NCBI RefSeq assembly: GCF_000472705.1
Contig: NZ_AXAE01000029.1
Location: 19,465 to 83,464, forward strand
Reading direction: 5' to 3'
DNA length: 64,000 nt
Origin: Mesorhizobium erdmanii USDA 3471
Lineage (GTDB): Bacteria > Pseudomonadota > Alphaproteobacteria > Rhizobiales > Rhizobiaceae
The position numbers and the translations under genes are program-made. Below are positions 7,206 through 16,023 of the stretch, in pieces. How positions within the stretch are numbered: the stretch's first letter is position 1; every line of letters starts with the position of its first letter. The notes under the pieces were generated by a model, which saw only the letters and a program-made list of their open reading frames with translations, was not told the DNA's origin and did not search any database.

Positions 7206-10199
7206 ATGACCGACACTGTTGAAACGATCGACTATTCGAAGACGCTCTACCTGCCGCAGACGGATTTCCCGATGCGGGCCGGCTTGCCCGAGAAGGAACC
7301 GGTGCTGGTCAAGCGCTGGCAGGACATGGACCTCTACCGCAAGCTGCGCGAGAGTGCCGCCGGCCGCACGAAATACGTGCTGCATGACGGGCCGCCCTAC
7401 GCCAATGGCAACATCCATATCGGTCATGCGCTGAACAAGATCCTCAAGGATGTCATCACCCGCTCGTTCCAGATGCGCGGCTACGATTCGAACTACGTGC
7501 CTGGCTGGGACTGCCACGGCCTGCCGATCGAATGGAAGATCGAGGAGCAGTACCGCGCCAAGGGCAAGAACAAGGACGAGGTGCCGGTCAACGAGTTCCG
7601 CAAGGAGTGCCGCGAGTTCGCCGCGCACTGGATCTCCGTGCAGGGCGGCGAATTCCAGCGGCTTGGCGTCATCGGCGACTTCAAGAACCCCTATACGACG
7701 ATGGCCTTCCATGCCGAGTCGCGCATCGCCGGCGAATTGCTGAAATTCGCCATGTCGGGCCAGCTCTATCGCGGCTCGAAGCCGGTGATGTGGAGCGTCG
7801 TCGAGCGCACCGCGCTGGCCGAGGCCGAGATCGAGTACCAGGACTATGAGTCCGACACGATCTGGGTGAAGTTTCCGGTGGCCAATCTCGCTGTCGCCAG
7901 CGTCGTGGACGGGCAGCCGGCGGAACTCAACCCGGACCTGAGCGGGCGGTCGCTGGATTTGCTGGATGCCCATGTCGTCATCTGGACGACGACGCCGTGG
8001 ACCATCCCGGGCAACCGTGCCGTCAGCTATTCGCCGCGTGTCGCCTATGGCCTCTACGAGGTGACGGCGGCCGAGAATGCGTTTGGCCCGCAGCCGGGGG
8101 AGAAGCTGATCTTTGCCGACGCCCTGGCCGAGGATAGCCAGGCCAAGGCCAAGGTCACCTTGAAGCGCCTTCATGGCATCGGCACCGAACAGCTTGGAAA
8201 TCTTGTGCTTTCGCATCCCTTCAAGGGTCTCGGCGGCGGTTACGAATTTCCGGTGCCGATGATCGCCGGCGATCACGTGACCGACGATGCCGGTACCGGT
8301 TTCGTTCACACCGCCCCCAGCCATGGCCGCGAGGACTTCGACGCCTGGATGGACGCGGCACCCGAGCTGCGCGCACGCGGCATCGACACGGTGATTCCCT
8401 TCACCGTCGACGATGCCGGCTTCTTCACCAGGGAGGCGCCGGGCTTCGGTCCCGATCGCGAGGGCGGACCGGCGCGCGTCATCGACGACAACGGCAAGAA
8501 GGGCAACGCCAACCAGGCGGTCATCGACGAACTGATCAAGCGCAACGCGCTGTTCGCGCGCGGCCGCCTGAAGCACAGCTACCCGCATTCCTGGCGGTCG
8601 AAGAAACCGGTGATCTTCCGCAACACGCCGCAATGGTTCGTCTACATGGACAAGGATCTCGGCGACGGCACGACACTGCGCAGCCGCGCCTTGAAGGCCA
8701 TCGACGATACCCGTTTCGTACCGGCAGCCGGCCAGAACCGCATCCGCGCCATGATCGAGGAGCGGCCGGACTGGGTGCTGTCGCGCCAGCGCGCCTGGGG
8801 CGTGCCGATCGCCATCTTCGCGGATGAGGATGGCAATGTGCTGAAGGACGAGGCGGTCAACCAGCGCATCAGGGACGCGTTCGAGGAAGAGGGCGCCGAC
8901 GCCTGGTTCGCCGCCGGCGCCAAGGAGCGTTTCCTCGGCAATCACGATGCCTCCCGTTGGCGGCAGGTAATGGACATCCTCGATGTCTGGTTCGATTCGG
9001 GTTCGACGCACGTCTTCACGCTGGAGGACCGTCCTGACCTGAAATGGCCAGCCGACGTCTATCTCGAAGGCTCCGACCAGCATCGCGGCTGGTTCCATTC
9101 CTCGCTGCTCGAAAGTTGCGGCACCAGGGGCAGGGCGCCTTACGACACCGTCGTCACCCATGGCTTCACCATGGACGAGGACGGACGCAAGATGTCGAAG
9201 TCGCTCGGCAACACGGTGGTGCCTCAGGACGTCATCAAGCAGTCGGGCGCCGACATACTGCGCCTGTGGGTGGTGACGACGGATTATTGGGAAGACCAGC
9301 GGCTCGGCAAGAACGTGCTGCAGACCAACATCGACGCCTACCGCAAGCTGCGCAACACCATCCGCTGGATGCTGGGCACGCTCGCCCATGACGATGGTGA
9401 GACCGTGCCGCTGGAGGCCATGCCGGAGCTGGAGCGGCTGATGCTGCACCGGCTGGCTGAACTGGATGAAGTCGTGCGCTCTGGCTACGACGCCTTCGAG
9501 TTCAAGCGCATCACCCGCACGCTCATCGATTTCATGGTGGTCGAGCTGTCGGCCTTCTATTTCGACATCCGCAAGGACGCGCTTTACTGCGATGCGCCGT
9601 CGAGCGTGAAGCGCAAGGCCTCGGTGCAGGTGGTTCGTCATCTCTTCGATTGCCTGGTGAAATGGCTGGCGCCGATGCTGCCCTTCACCATGGAAGAGGC
9701 TTGGCTCGACCGGCATCCCGATGCCGTATCCGTGCATCTCGACCAGTTCCCGGAAATCCCGGCGGATTGGAAGAATGAGGCGCTGGCGGAGAAATGGCGC
9801 AAGGTCAGGCAGGTGCGCCGCGTCGTCACCGGCGCGCTCGAGATCGCGCGCGCCCAGAAGGTGATCGGCTCCTCGCTGGAGGCAGTGCCGGTCGTCACCA
9901 TCAACGATGCAACGCTCGAGGCGGCGATAGCGGATGTCGACATGGCCGAGATGGCGATCACCAGCGATCTCGTCATTGCCCATGGCCCAATCGGTGATCA
10001 AGCGCCGGCAGCTGCTTTCACACTCGACGACGTCAAGGGCGTCGCCGTGGTGGTCGAGAAGGCAGAGGAGCGCGGCCTGGTCAAATGCGCGCGTTCCTGG
10101 CGCTACACGGCCGATGTCGGGCAGGATCCTGCGTTTCCCGATGTCTCGGCGCGCGATGCCGCAGTGTTGCACGAATTGAAGGCGCTCGGCCGGCTCTGA
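7206..10199 (+). CDS. ileS: Isoleucine--tRNA ligase
   Basis: 997 residues from ATG 7206, where homology to the family begins (SKTLYLPQTDFPMRAGLPEKE). In-frame ATG 7140 and TTG 7128 lie in or before a repeat and would add an unrelated leader. The HIGH motif is at about residues 71-74 (NIHIGHALNKILKD) and KMSKS at about 662-666 (DGRKMSKSLGNT). The CP1 editing region is present (VVIWTTTPWTIPGNRA, AGTGFVHTAPSHG). The enzyme charges tRNA-Ile in the cytoplasm and edits valine. The C-terminal zinc ribbon is degenerate: KCARSWRYT keeps one Cys and the second pair reads DVSARD. The stop codon overlaps the first base of a downstream palindromic repeat. Confidence 0.97.
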   Translation: MTDTVETIDYSKTLYLPQTDFPMRAGLPEKEPVLVKRWQDMDLYRKLRESAAGRTKYVLHDGPPYANGNIHIGHALNKILKDVITRSFQMRGYDSNYVPGWDCHGLPIEWKIEEQYRAKGKNKDEVPVNEFRKECREFAAHWISVQGGEFQRLGVIGDFKNPYTTMAFHAESRIAGELLKFAMSGQLYRGSKPVMWSVVERTALAEAEIEYQDYESDTIWVKFPVANLAVASVVDGQPAELNPDLSGRSLDLLDAHVVIWTTTPWTIPGNRAVSYSPRVAYGLYEVTAAENAFGPQPGEKLIFADALAEDSQAKAKVTLKRLHGIGTEQLGNLVLSHPFKGLGGGYEFPVPMIAGDHVTDDAGTGFVHTAPSHGREDFDAWMDAAPELRARGIDTVIPFTVDDAGFFTREAPGFGPDREGGPARVIDDNGKKGNANQAVIDELIKRNALFARGRLKHSYPHSWRSKKPVIFRNTPQWFVYMDKDLGDGTTLRSRALKAIDDTRFVPAAGQNRIRAMIEERPDWVLSRQRAWGVPIAIFADEDGNVLKDEAVNQRIRDAFEEEGADAWFAAGAKERFLGNHDASRWRQVMDILDVWFDSGSTHVFTLEDRPDLKWPADVYLEGSDQHRGWFHSSLLESCGTRGRAPYDTVVTHGFTMDEDGRKMSKSLGNTVVPQDVIKQSGADILRLWVVTTDYWEDQRLGKNVLQTNIDAYRKLRNTIRWMLGTLAHDDGETVPLEAMPELERLMLHRLAELDEVVRSGYDAFEFKRITRTLIDFMVVELSAFYFDIRKDALYCDAPSSVKRKASVQVVRHLFDCLVKWLAPMLPFTMEEAWLDRHPDAVSVHLDQFPEIPADWKNEALAEKWRKVRQVRRVVTGALEIARAQKVIGSSLEAVPVVTINDATLEAAIADVDMAEMAITSDLVIAHGPIGDQAPAAAFTLDDVKGVAVVVEKAEERGLVKCARSWRYTADVGQDPAFPDVSARDAAVLHELKALGRL

Positions 10200-10247
10200 T
10201 GCATGTCGCCCAAAAGTGTACAGCGGTCTTGGGACAACGACATGCAT
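10199..10247. repeat. Palindromic repeat, copy directly at the ileS stop codon
   Basis: The perfect 10-bp terminal arms ATGCATGTCG / CGACATGCAT enclose CCCAAAAGTGTACAGCGGTCTTGGGACAA. The first base is the last base of the ileS TGA. It is nearly identical to the next copy (one core difference, C for T) and clearly related to the copy before ileS. Confidence 0.85.
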
Positions 10248-10255
10248 CCACCAAG

Positions 10256-10303
10256 TGCATGTCGCCCAAAAGTGTACAGCGGTTTTGGGACAACGACATG
10301 CAT
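10256..10303. repeat. Palindromic repeat, second tandem copy
   Basis: The second copy starts 8 nt after the first and reads G-TGCATGTCG ... CGACATGCAT with the core CCCAAAAGTGTACAGCGGTTTTGGGACAA. The same-orientation duplication, only 8 nt apart, suggests local amplification or a paired-insertion arrangement as in REP/BIME elements. Confidence 0.85.
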
Positions 10304-10500
10304 CTGATCAATAGTGCACAAATGCCACGCCGGGCGGGCGAAAACCGCCCGTGCGTTGCCCTTAACGAGTGGTTGAGGTAAACACGCGAAACTCCGGAAG
10401 ACAAATTGTCGCCGGATTTCCGTCGCAAGTGCTTGGACGATGGGGGCCGGTCACAGGACCGGCGGCGATCGAGAGGCTGTCTAGAGTGGGACTTTTTGGC
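10304..10500. other. Intergenic DNA between the repeats and the lipoprotein gene
   Basis: Together with the repeats this makes a gene-free stretch of about 300 bp. The only structure seen is a 7-bp hairpin CGGGCGG / CCGCCCG at 10331-10351 with loop GCGAAAA. It could end ileS transcription but has no T-tract. No ribosome-binding site for a further gene is visible before 10501, and no clear promoter was identified. Confidence 0.4.
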
Positions 10501-11178
10501 ATGACCGAGAGATATAATGCGCGCCTTGCGCTGCTGGCGCCGCTTGTCGCATCGGGCCTGGCTTTGTCCGGCTGCATGGGTTCGCCGACCTACGGCACCG
10601 ACAAGACGGCTGCCGAACAGCTGGCCGGCGATCTCACCGGCGCCGTTTCCTTCGCGCCGAAGCGCAAGGACCCGATCGACTACAAGCCGCGCCCCACCTT
10701 GGTGAAGCCCGCTCCCGGACAGAAGGAAGCGCTGCCTGCACCGCAGGACAGCATCCAGTCGGCAAGCGCCGAGTGGCCCGAATCGCCCGAGCAGCGCCGT
10801 GCGCGGCTGCGCGCCGACGCCACGGCCCACCAGAACGATCCGAGCTATCAGGCCGAGATCGTCGACGACGTGCAGACCGATCCGGCCTCAGTCAAGAAGG
10901 CAATGGCGGACTCAGGCTCCAGCCATCCGCCGGCATGGTCGCCCGCGGACTCCGACAAGGGCCGTGCCGCCGAAATTCAGCGTCGTCTTGCGGCCAGCAA
11001 ACAGGGCGACCCCAACACCCGCAAATATCTGAGCGAGCCACCGTTGGCCTACCGTGTCGCGTCCGACACGGCGCCGCAAAACGAACTCGGCGAGGATGAG
11101 TACAAGAAGGAACGCCGCCTGAAGAAAGAGGCGGAGGGCAAGAAGGGCGGCTGGTTCGACTGGTTGCCGTCGCTGTAA
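10501..11178 (+). CDS. Putative lipoprotein of unknown function
   Basis: 225 residues from ATG 10501. The frame is open further upstream, but only this start gives a signal peptide: MTERYNARLALLAPLVASGL followed by lipobox LSGC with the acylated Cys at about residue 25. The mature protein is rich in Pro, Lys, Asp and Ala with no hydrophobic segment. It ends in a charged stretch (EYKKERRLKKEAEGKKGG) and WFDWLPSL. I do not recognise a domain. A lipoprotein next to ileS may correspond to the lspA neighbourhood of other species, but lspA itself is not present here. Confidence 0.75.
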   Translation: MTERYNARLALLAPLVASGLALSGCMGSPTYGTDKTAAEQLAGDLTGAVSFAPKRKDPIDYKPRPTLVKPAPGQKEALPAPQDSIQSASAEWPESPEQRRARLRADATAHQNDPSYQAEIVDDVQTDPASVKKAMADSGSSHPPAWSPADSDKGRAAEIQRRLAASKQGDPNTRKYLSEPPLAYRVASDTAPQNELGEDEYKKERRLKKEAEGKKGGWFDWLPSL

Positions 11179-11217
11179 GAACGACGACGCGGCCCTTTTC
11201 CGGCTGGATGGCGTGGT

Positions 11218-11667
11218 TCAGTCGCGACGTTCCCTGAAAAACTCCTTAAGCAGCAGGGCCGCTTCGGTCTCGCCCATGCCCGGATAGATATCGGGCGCAT
11301 GGTGGCATGTCGGCGAGGCAAAGAAGCGTGCGCCATTGACCACCGCACCGCCCTTTTCGTCTGCGGCGCCGAAATAGAGCCGGCGCAGCCTGGCGAAGGA
11401 AATGGCTCCGGCGCACATGGCGCACGGCTCCAGCGTCACATAGAGATCGTGGCCGGTCAGCCGCTCGCTCGAGAGTTTCCCGCAGGCTTCGCGGATAACC
11501 AGCATTTCCGCGTGCGCCGTTGGGTCGGCAAGTTCGCGCGTGCGGTTGCCGGCTTTTGCAACCACTGTGTTGCCGGTGGCGATGACGGCGCCGACCGGCA
11601 CTTCGCCCCGCAAGGCTGCCGCTTCGGCCTCCCTCAGCGCCAGTGCCATGAAATCAGGCCGCTTCAC
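11218..11667 (-). CDS. tadA: tRNA-specific adenosine deaminase
   Basis: 149 residues from a GTG at 11667 (VKRPDFMALALREAEAAA); ATG 11649, six codons later, is the alternative. The much longer open frame upstream runs into unrelated intergenic sequence and a repeat. Zinc-binding and catalytic motifs are visible: HAEMLVI (His and the proton-shuttle Glu) and PCAMCAGAI (PCxxC). The product converts A34 to inosine in tRNA-Arg(ACG). It is transcribed divergently from the pseudouridine synthase gene, a common arrangement in alphaproteobacteria. Confidence 0.94.
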   Translation of the reverse strand: MKRPDFMALALREAEAAALRGEVPVGAVIATGNTVVAKAGNRTRELADPTAHAEMLVIREACGKLSSERLTGHDLYVTLEPCAMCAGAISFARLRRLYFGAADEKGGAVVNGARFFASPTCHHAPDIYPGMGETEAALLLKEFFRERRD

Positions 11668-11781
11668 GCGGATTCCATTCCCATTATCTCCTCGCCCCTC
11701 CAGGTTTTCGGTCTTCGTTTGTCTTTCCAGAAAAACCGGCAGCCACTTTTCCCTGACAAACGCCGATGATCCTGTTATTGA

Positions 11782-11829
11782 GCGCATCAACCCGAAAATC
11801 GGACTCGATTTTCGGAAAAGATCATGCGC
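11782..11829. repeat. Rhizobial-type palindromic repeat between tadA and the pseudouridine synthase gene
   Basis: The outer arms are GCGCAT / ATGCGC and the inner perfect 10-bp arms CCGAAAATCG / CGATTTTCGG (11792-11815) with a 4-nt centre. From memory this resembles a short dispersed repeat widespread in Rhizobiales intergenic regions; no search was run. It lies in the divergent promoter region about 80 nt before the start at 11909. Confidence 0.75.
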
Positions 11830-11908
11830 CAAATCAAAGTGCACCAGCGTTCGTTGCGCGCCCGAAAGGTTGCGCCACGCTGTAGCAGCGCAAACGGACA
11901 AAGGCCAC

Positions 11909-13954
11909 ATGGACGACACCGACAAGAAATCTCCGCGCCAAAAAGGCCCGGGCAAGACACCTGCGGCTCCGCGAGGCGACAGAAGCGGCAAGCCATCCTT
12001 CGGCGCGAAGAAGCCTTACGCGCCGCGCGGCGATCGGCCAATGGCCGCCGAGGGTGAGCACCCGAAGCGCGACTTCAAGGGCGGCGACAAGCCGTTCGGC
12101 AAGGGGCCACGCCCCGCGGGCAAACCGTATGAGAAGCGCGAAGGACCGCGCAAGCCCTATGCGCCGCGTGGCGACCGCCCGATGGTGGCCGAAGGCGAGC
12201 GCAAGCCGTATGAGAACCGCGAAGGACCGCGCAAGCCCTACGCGCCGCGTGGCGACCGCCCGATGGCGGCCGAAGGCGAACGCAAGCCGTATGAAAAGCG
12301 CGAAGGGCCGCGCAAGCCCTACGCGCCGCGTGGCGACCGTCCAATGGCGGCCGAAGGCGAGCGCAAGCCCTATGAGAAGCGCGAAGGACCGCGCAAGCCC
12401 TACGCTCCACGCGGCGACCGTCCAGTAGCCGCTTCGGCGGAAGGAGGCGAAAAGCGCTTCGACCGTCCCAAGCGTGACTTCGGCGACCGTCCCAAGCGCG
12501 ACTTCGCGGATCGCCCCAAGCGTGACTTTGGCGATCGGGCGCAAGGGGCGGGCGGCTTCAAGCCGCGCCCACGGCCCGCCGAAGCCACGGAAGAGGCCGG
12601 CGAACGTATCGCCAAGCGGCTGGCACGTGCCGGCCTTGCCTCGCGCCGCGACGCCGAGGAACTGATCGCGGCCGGCCGCGTCAAGGTCAATGGTCGCGCT
12701 CTGACTTCGCCTGCGTTCAATGTCATGCCTGGCGACATCATCCATCTCGACGGCATGGAGATCCCACCGATCGAACGCACGCGCCTGTTCCTGTTCCACA
12801 AGCCTGCCGGCGTCGTCACCACCAATCGCGATCCCGAGGGCCGCAAGACCGTGTTCGACGTGCTGCCGGCCGAATTGCCGCGGCTTATGACCATTGGCCG
12901 GCTCGATATCAACACCGAAGGCCTGCTGCTGCTCACCAATGATGGTGGCCTGTCGCGCGTGCTCGAACTGCCGGCCACCGGCTGGCTGCGCCGCTACCGC
13001 GTGCGCGTCCACGGCAAGGTCGAGGAAAGCGCGCTTGCCGGCCTGCGCGAAGGCATTGCCGTCGATGGTGTCTTCTATGGTGCGATCGAGGCGAGCCTCG
13101 ATCGCGAGCAGGGTTCAAATGCCTGGCTGACGCTCGGCCTGCGCGAAGGGAAGAACCGCGAGGTCAGAAACATTCTCGGCGCGCTCGGCCTCGACGTGAC
13201 GCGGCTGATCCGCATCTCCTACGGTCCCTTCCAGCTCGAGGATCTTCCTGAGGGCCATGTGCTGGAGATCAAGGGCCGCGTGTTGCGCGACCAGCTTGGC
13301 GAGCGCCTGGTCGAGGAATCCGGCGCCAATTTCGACGCCGAGATAACAAAGCCGTTTTCCAACAAGCCGGTACGGCGCACCGAAGTTCGCGAGCCGGAGC
13401 CAGAGCGGCCGAAATTCACCCGCGACGGCGAGCGCCGGCCGATCGGCGAGGGTGGACTGATCAAGAACCGCAAGCGCCGCGAAGGCAGCCGCGACGAGGC
13501 GCTTGGCAAACTGTCGACCAGTCCCGACAGGGGCGAGAGGCCGGAAAAGAGCTTCGGCGAACGCGGCCCCAGGCCCGAACGCGGCGCATTTGGCGACAAG
13601 CCACGTAGCGGCTTTGGCGACAAACCGCGCGGTGGCTTCGGCGACAAGCCGCGTGGCGGTTTCGGCGGCAAGAAATCCGAACGCGAGCAGCGGCCGATCG
13701 AGCCGCCCGGCCAGCGCAAGGCCAATGTCTGGATGGCGCCCGGTGCCAGGCCGATCGGCAAGGGCAGGGCGGAAGCCGACGCCGCCAAGGCGGCGGACGC
13801 CAAGGCGCGCAAGGCCGCGTTCAAGCCGTCTTATGGCAAGCCCGGCGGCAAACCGGACGGCGCAAAGCCGTTCGGCAAGCCGCGTGGCGAGCGCCCCGGC
13901 GGCGCTGGCGGTGAACGGCCGCGCGGCGGCCCCAAGGGGCCTCGGACAAGATGA
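11909..13954 (+). CDS. Pseudouridine synthase (RluB/RsuA family) with long repetitive basic tails
   Basis: 681 residues from ATG 11909 (AAGG upstream); the frame extends upstream without coding character. Residues 1 to about 230 are a low-complexity basic tail with a 27-residue repeat (KPYEKREGPRKPYAPRGDRP + MAAEGER). An S4 RNA-binding domain follows (ERIAKRLARAGLASRRDAEE), then the RsuA/RluB catalytic domain with GRLDINTEGLLLLTNDG, whose Asp is the catalytic nucleophile. After about residue 480 comes another basic Gly/Lys/Arg tail with GFGDKPRG repeats. The core predicts pseudouridylation of 23S rRNA (RluB, position 2605 in E. coli) and the tails may add rRNA affinity. The gene ends 13 nt before rsmD. 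Confidence 0.92.
   Translation: MDDTDKKSPRQKGPGKTPAAPRGDRSGKPSFGAKKPYAPRGDRPMAAEGEHPKRDFKGGDKPFGKGPRPAGKPYEKREGPRKPYAPRGDRPMVAEGERKPYENREGPRKPYAPRGDRPMAAEGERKPYEKREGPRKPYAPRGDRPMAAEGERKPYEKREGPRKPYAPRGDRPVAASAEGGEKRFDRPKRDFGDRPKRDFADRPKRDFGDRAQGAGGFKPRPRPAEATEEAGERIAKRLARAGLASRRDAEELIAAGRVKVNGRALTSPAFNVMPGDIIHLDGMEIPPIERTRLFLFHKPAGVVTTNRDPEGRKTVFDVLPAELPRLMTIGRLDINTEGLLLLTNDGGLSRVLELPATGWLRRYRVRVHGKVEESALAGLREGIAVDGVFYGAIEASLDREQGSNAWLTLGLREGKNREVRNILGALGLDVTRLIRISYGPFQLEDLPEGHVLEIKGRVLRDQLGERLVEESGANFDAEITKPFSNKPVRRTEVREPEPERPKFTRDGERRPIGEGGLIKNRKRREGSRDEALGKLSTSPDRGERPEKSFGERGPRPERGAFGDKPRSGFGDKPRGGFGDKPRGGFGGKKSEREQRPIEPPGQRKANVWMAPGARPIGKGRAEADAAKAADAKARKAAFKPSYGKPGGKPDGAKPFGKPRGERPGGAGGERPRGGPKGPRTR
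12122..12445 (+). repeat. 81-bp coding tandem repeat, about four copies
   Basis: Units start at 12122, 12203, 12284 and 12365, an exact 81-bp period equal to 27 codons. The first three are nearly identical and the fourth diverges at its end (PVAASAEGGEK). Differences are mostly synonymous third-position changes plus AAG/AAC and GTG/GCG swaps. The repeat stays in frame and encodes Arg/Lys/Pro-rich, probably disordered sequence in the N-terminal tail of the pseudouridine synthase. Confidence 0.93.
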
Positions 13955-13967
13955 GGCCGGGGACAAG

Positions 13968-14522
13968 ATGAGAATCGTTGGCGGTGAGTTTCGCGGGCGT
14001 CCGCTGGCGACGCCCCGCAGCAGCGCCATCCGTCCGACGACCGACCGCACCCGCGAGGCCGTCTTCAACGTGCTGGCGCATCGCTTCGCCGAACAGCTGG
14101 ACGGCGCGCGCGTGCTCGACCTGTTTGCCGGCACAGGCGCGCTTGGTCTGGAAGCGCTGTCGCGCGGCGCCTCCTATGGTGTCTTCATCGAGGAATCGGC
14201 CGAAGGCCGCGGCTTGATCCGCGACAATGTCGAGGCCTTCGGTCTGACCGGCCGCACCAAGATCTTTCGCCGTGACGCGACCGGCCTTGGCGAGGCGGGC
14301 ACGCTGGCACCGTTCGGCCTCGTCTTCGCCGACCCGCCCTATGGCAAGGGCCTGGGTGAACGCGCCTTGCAGTCGGCTAAGGCCGGCGGCTGGCTGCGCC
14401 CTGGCGCGCTGTGCGTGGTCGAGGAGGCGGCGGCGGCGCCCTTCGAGCCAGGTCCAGGCTTTGCCGTGCTGGATGAGCGCAACTATGGCGAAACCATCAT
14501 TCGCTTCATCGAGGCCGCCTGA
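13968..14522 (+). CDS. rsmD: 16S rRNA (guanine(966)-N(2))-methyltransferase
   Basis: 184 residues from ATG 13968, 13 nt after the pseudouridine synthase stop. It begins MRIVGGEFRGRPLATP with RPTTDRTREAVFNVL, a hallmark of RsmD. SAM motif I is VLDLFAGTGALGLEALSRGA and the catalytic motif is FADPPYG. The enzyme methylates G966 of 16S rRNA during 30S assembly. The rluB-like/rsmD pairing places two rRNA-modifying enzymes in one operon. Confidence 0.95.
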   Translation: MRIVGGEFRGRPLATPRSSAIRPTTDRTREAVFNVLAHRFAEQLDGARVLDLFAGTGALGLEALSRGASYGVFIEESAEGRGLIRDNVEAFGLTGRTKIFRRDATGLGEAGTLAPFGLVFADPPYGKGLGERALQSAKAGGWLRPGALCVVEEAAAAPFEPGPGFAVLDERNYGETIIRFIEAA

Positions 14523-14634
14523 CACACGCGTTCAGCGCCGGCCTCTTTGCCGCCGCCTTTGCCGGCAACAACAATTCACTTTGCTTGTCGCCAGCACCTT
14601 GCCTATCGTTCTCTAGGGAAAACCGGAGCCATTG

Positions 14635-16023
14635 ATGACATCCAGGACTGAATGGCTGCGGACAACACTGCTGGCGACGTCGCTGGCCTTCACACTCACC
14701 GGCTCCGCGCTGGCGGATGGCACTGTCTCGCCAAACACCAAGCCGGCCGAATTCAAGGTGACGGATTTCCTCCTCGACAACGGCATGGAGGTGGTCGTCA
14801 TTCCCGACCATCGCGCGCCGATAGTCACTCATATGGTCTGGTACAAGATCGGCAGCGCCGACGAGCCGCCGGGCAAATCCGGCATCGCGCATTTCTTCGA
14901 ACATTTGATGTTCAAGGCGACGACCCATCACGCGGCCGGCGAGTTCGACCGCGCAGTCTCCGACATTGGCGGCTCCAACAACGCCTTCACCTCCTACGAC
15001 TACACCGCTTTCCACGAGACGGTGGCGCCGTCGGCGCTCGAACAGATGATGGGCTTCGAGGCCGACCGCATGCGCAACCTCATCCTCACCGACGATGTCA
15101 TCAAGACCGAGCGCGATGTCATTCTCGAGGAGCGCCGCTCGCGCATCGACAACAATCCGCAGGCGGTGCTCGACGAGGAAGTCGATGCCACGCTCTGGCA
15201 GAACCAGCCCTATCGCATCCCCGTCATCGGCTGGATGCAGGAGATGGAGCAGCTCAACCGCGTCGACGCCACCGCCTTCTATGACAAATACTACCGGCCC
15301 AACAACGCCGTGCTGATCGTGGCCGGCGATGTCGAACCGGAGACGGTCAAGGCACTGGCCGAGAAAACCTATGGCAAGGTGGCGCGCGGTCCGGACCTGC
15401 CGCCGCGCATCCGCCCGGTCGAGCCGGAACAGAACACCAAGCGCACCGTCACGCTCTCCGACGCCCGTGTCAGCGTGCCGAGTTTCTCGACGCAGTGGGT
15501 GGTGCCGTCCTATCACACGGCCAAGCCCGGCGAGGCGGAAGCGCTTGACCTGCTGGCCGAAATCCTCGGCGGCGGCAACCGCAGCCGGCTCTACCAGGCT
15601 TTGGTCGTCCAGCAAGGCATTGCTGCCAGTGCCGGCGCCTATTTTCAGGGCACCATGCTCGACGCCACCAATTTCACCGTCTATGGCGCGCCGCGCGGCG
15701 ACGCCAAGCTGGCCGACGTGGAGGCCGCTGTCGATGCCGAAGTGGCGCGCATCGCCAGCGGCGGCGTGACAGCCGATGAGCTCGAAAAGGCCAAGGACCG
15801 CTACGTCAGGTCGATGGTCTTTGCCCGCGACAAGCAGGACTCCATGGCCGAAATCTATGGCTCGACACTGGCCACCGGCGGCAATGTGCAAGACGTCCAG
15901 CAATGGCCGGAGCGCATCCGCAAGGTCACGGCGGACGAGGTCAAGGCCGTCGCCGCGCGCTATCTGGTGCTGGCCCGCTCGACGTCGGGCTATCTCTTGC
16001 CGCAACAACAGGCGGGGAATTGA
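14635..16023 (+). CDS. M16 family zinc metallopeptidase, catalytic subunit
   Basis: 462 residues from ATG 14635 (GGAG 6 nt upstream). A signal peptide ends near ALA (about residue 25), so the product is exported. The inverted zinc motif HFFEH (HxxEH) lies near residue 86, with downstream acidic ligands in the TERDVILEERR region. The C-terminal half has the typical GGGNRSRLYQALV. This is the active partner of a two-gene M16B pair, and it overlaps the next gene by one base (TGATG). The family forms heterodimers of one catalytic and one non-catalytic chain that degrade peptides in the periplasm. Confidence 0.93.
   Translation: MTSRTEWLRTTLLATSLAFTLTGSALADGTVSPNTKPAEFKVTDFLLDNGMEVVVIPDHRAPIVTHMVWYKIGSADEPPGKSGIAHFFEHLMFKATTHHAAGEFDRAVSDIGGSNNAFTSYDYTAFHETVAPSALEQMMGFEADRMRNLILTDDVIKTERDVILEERRSRIDNNPQAVLDEEVDATLWQNQPYRIPVIGWMQEMEQLNRVDATAFYDKYYRPNNAVLIVAGDVEPETVKALAEKTYGKVARGPDLPPRIRPVEPEQNTKRTVTLSDARVSVPSFSTQWVVPSYHTAKPGEAEALDLLAEILGGGNRSRLYQALVVQQGIAASAGAYFQGTMLDATNFTVYGAPRGDAKLADVEAAVDAEVARIASGGVTADELEKAKDRYVRSMVFARDKQDSMAEIYGSTLATGGNVQDVQQWPERIRKVTADEVKAVAARYLVLARSTSGYLLPQQQAGN

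Noticed and set aside
7203..10247. 1014-residue minus-strand open frame
   Set aside because: Exact antisense shadow of ileS; its composition is typical of the reverse strand of a GC-rich gene.
12122..12445. CRISPR-like regular repeat array
   Set aside because: The period is exactly 27 codons, the units adjoin without unique spacers, and the sequence is translated within a clear protein.
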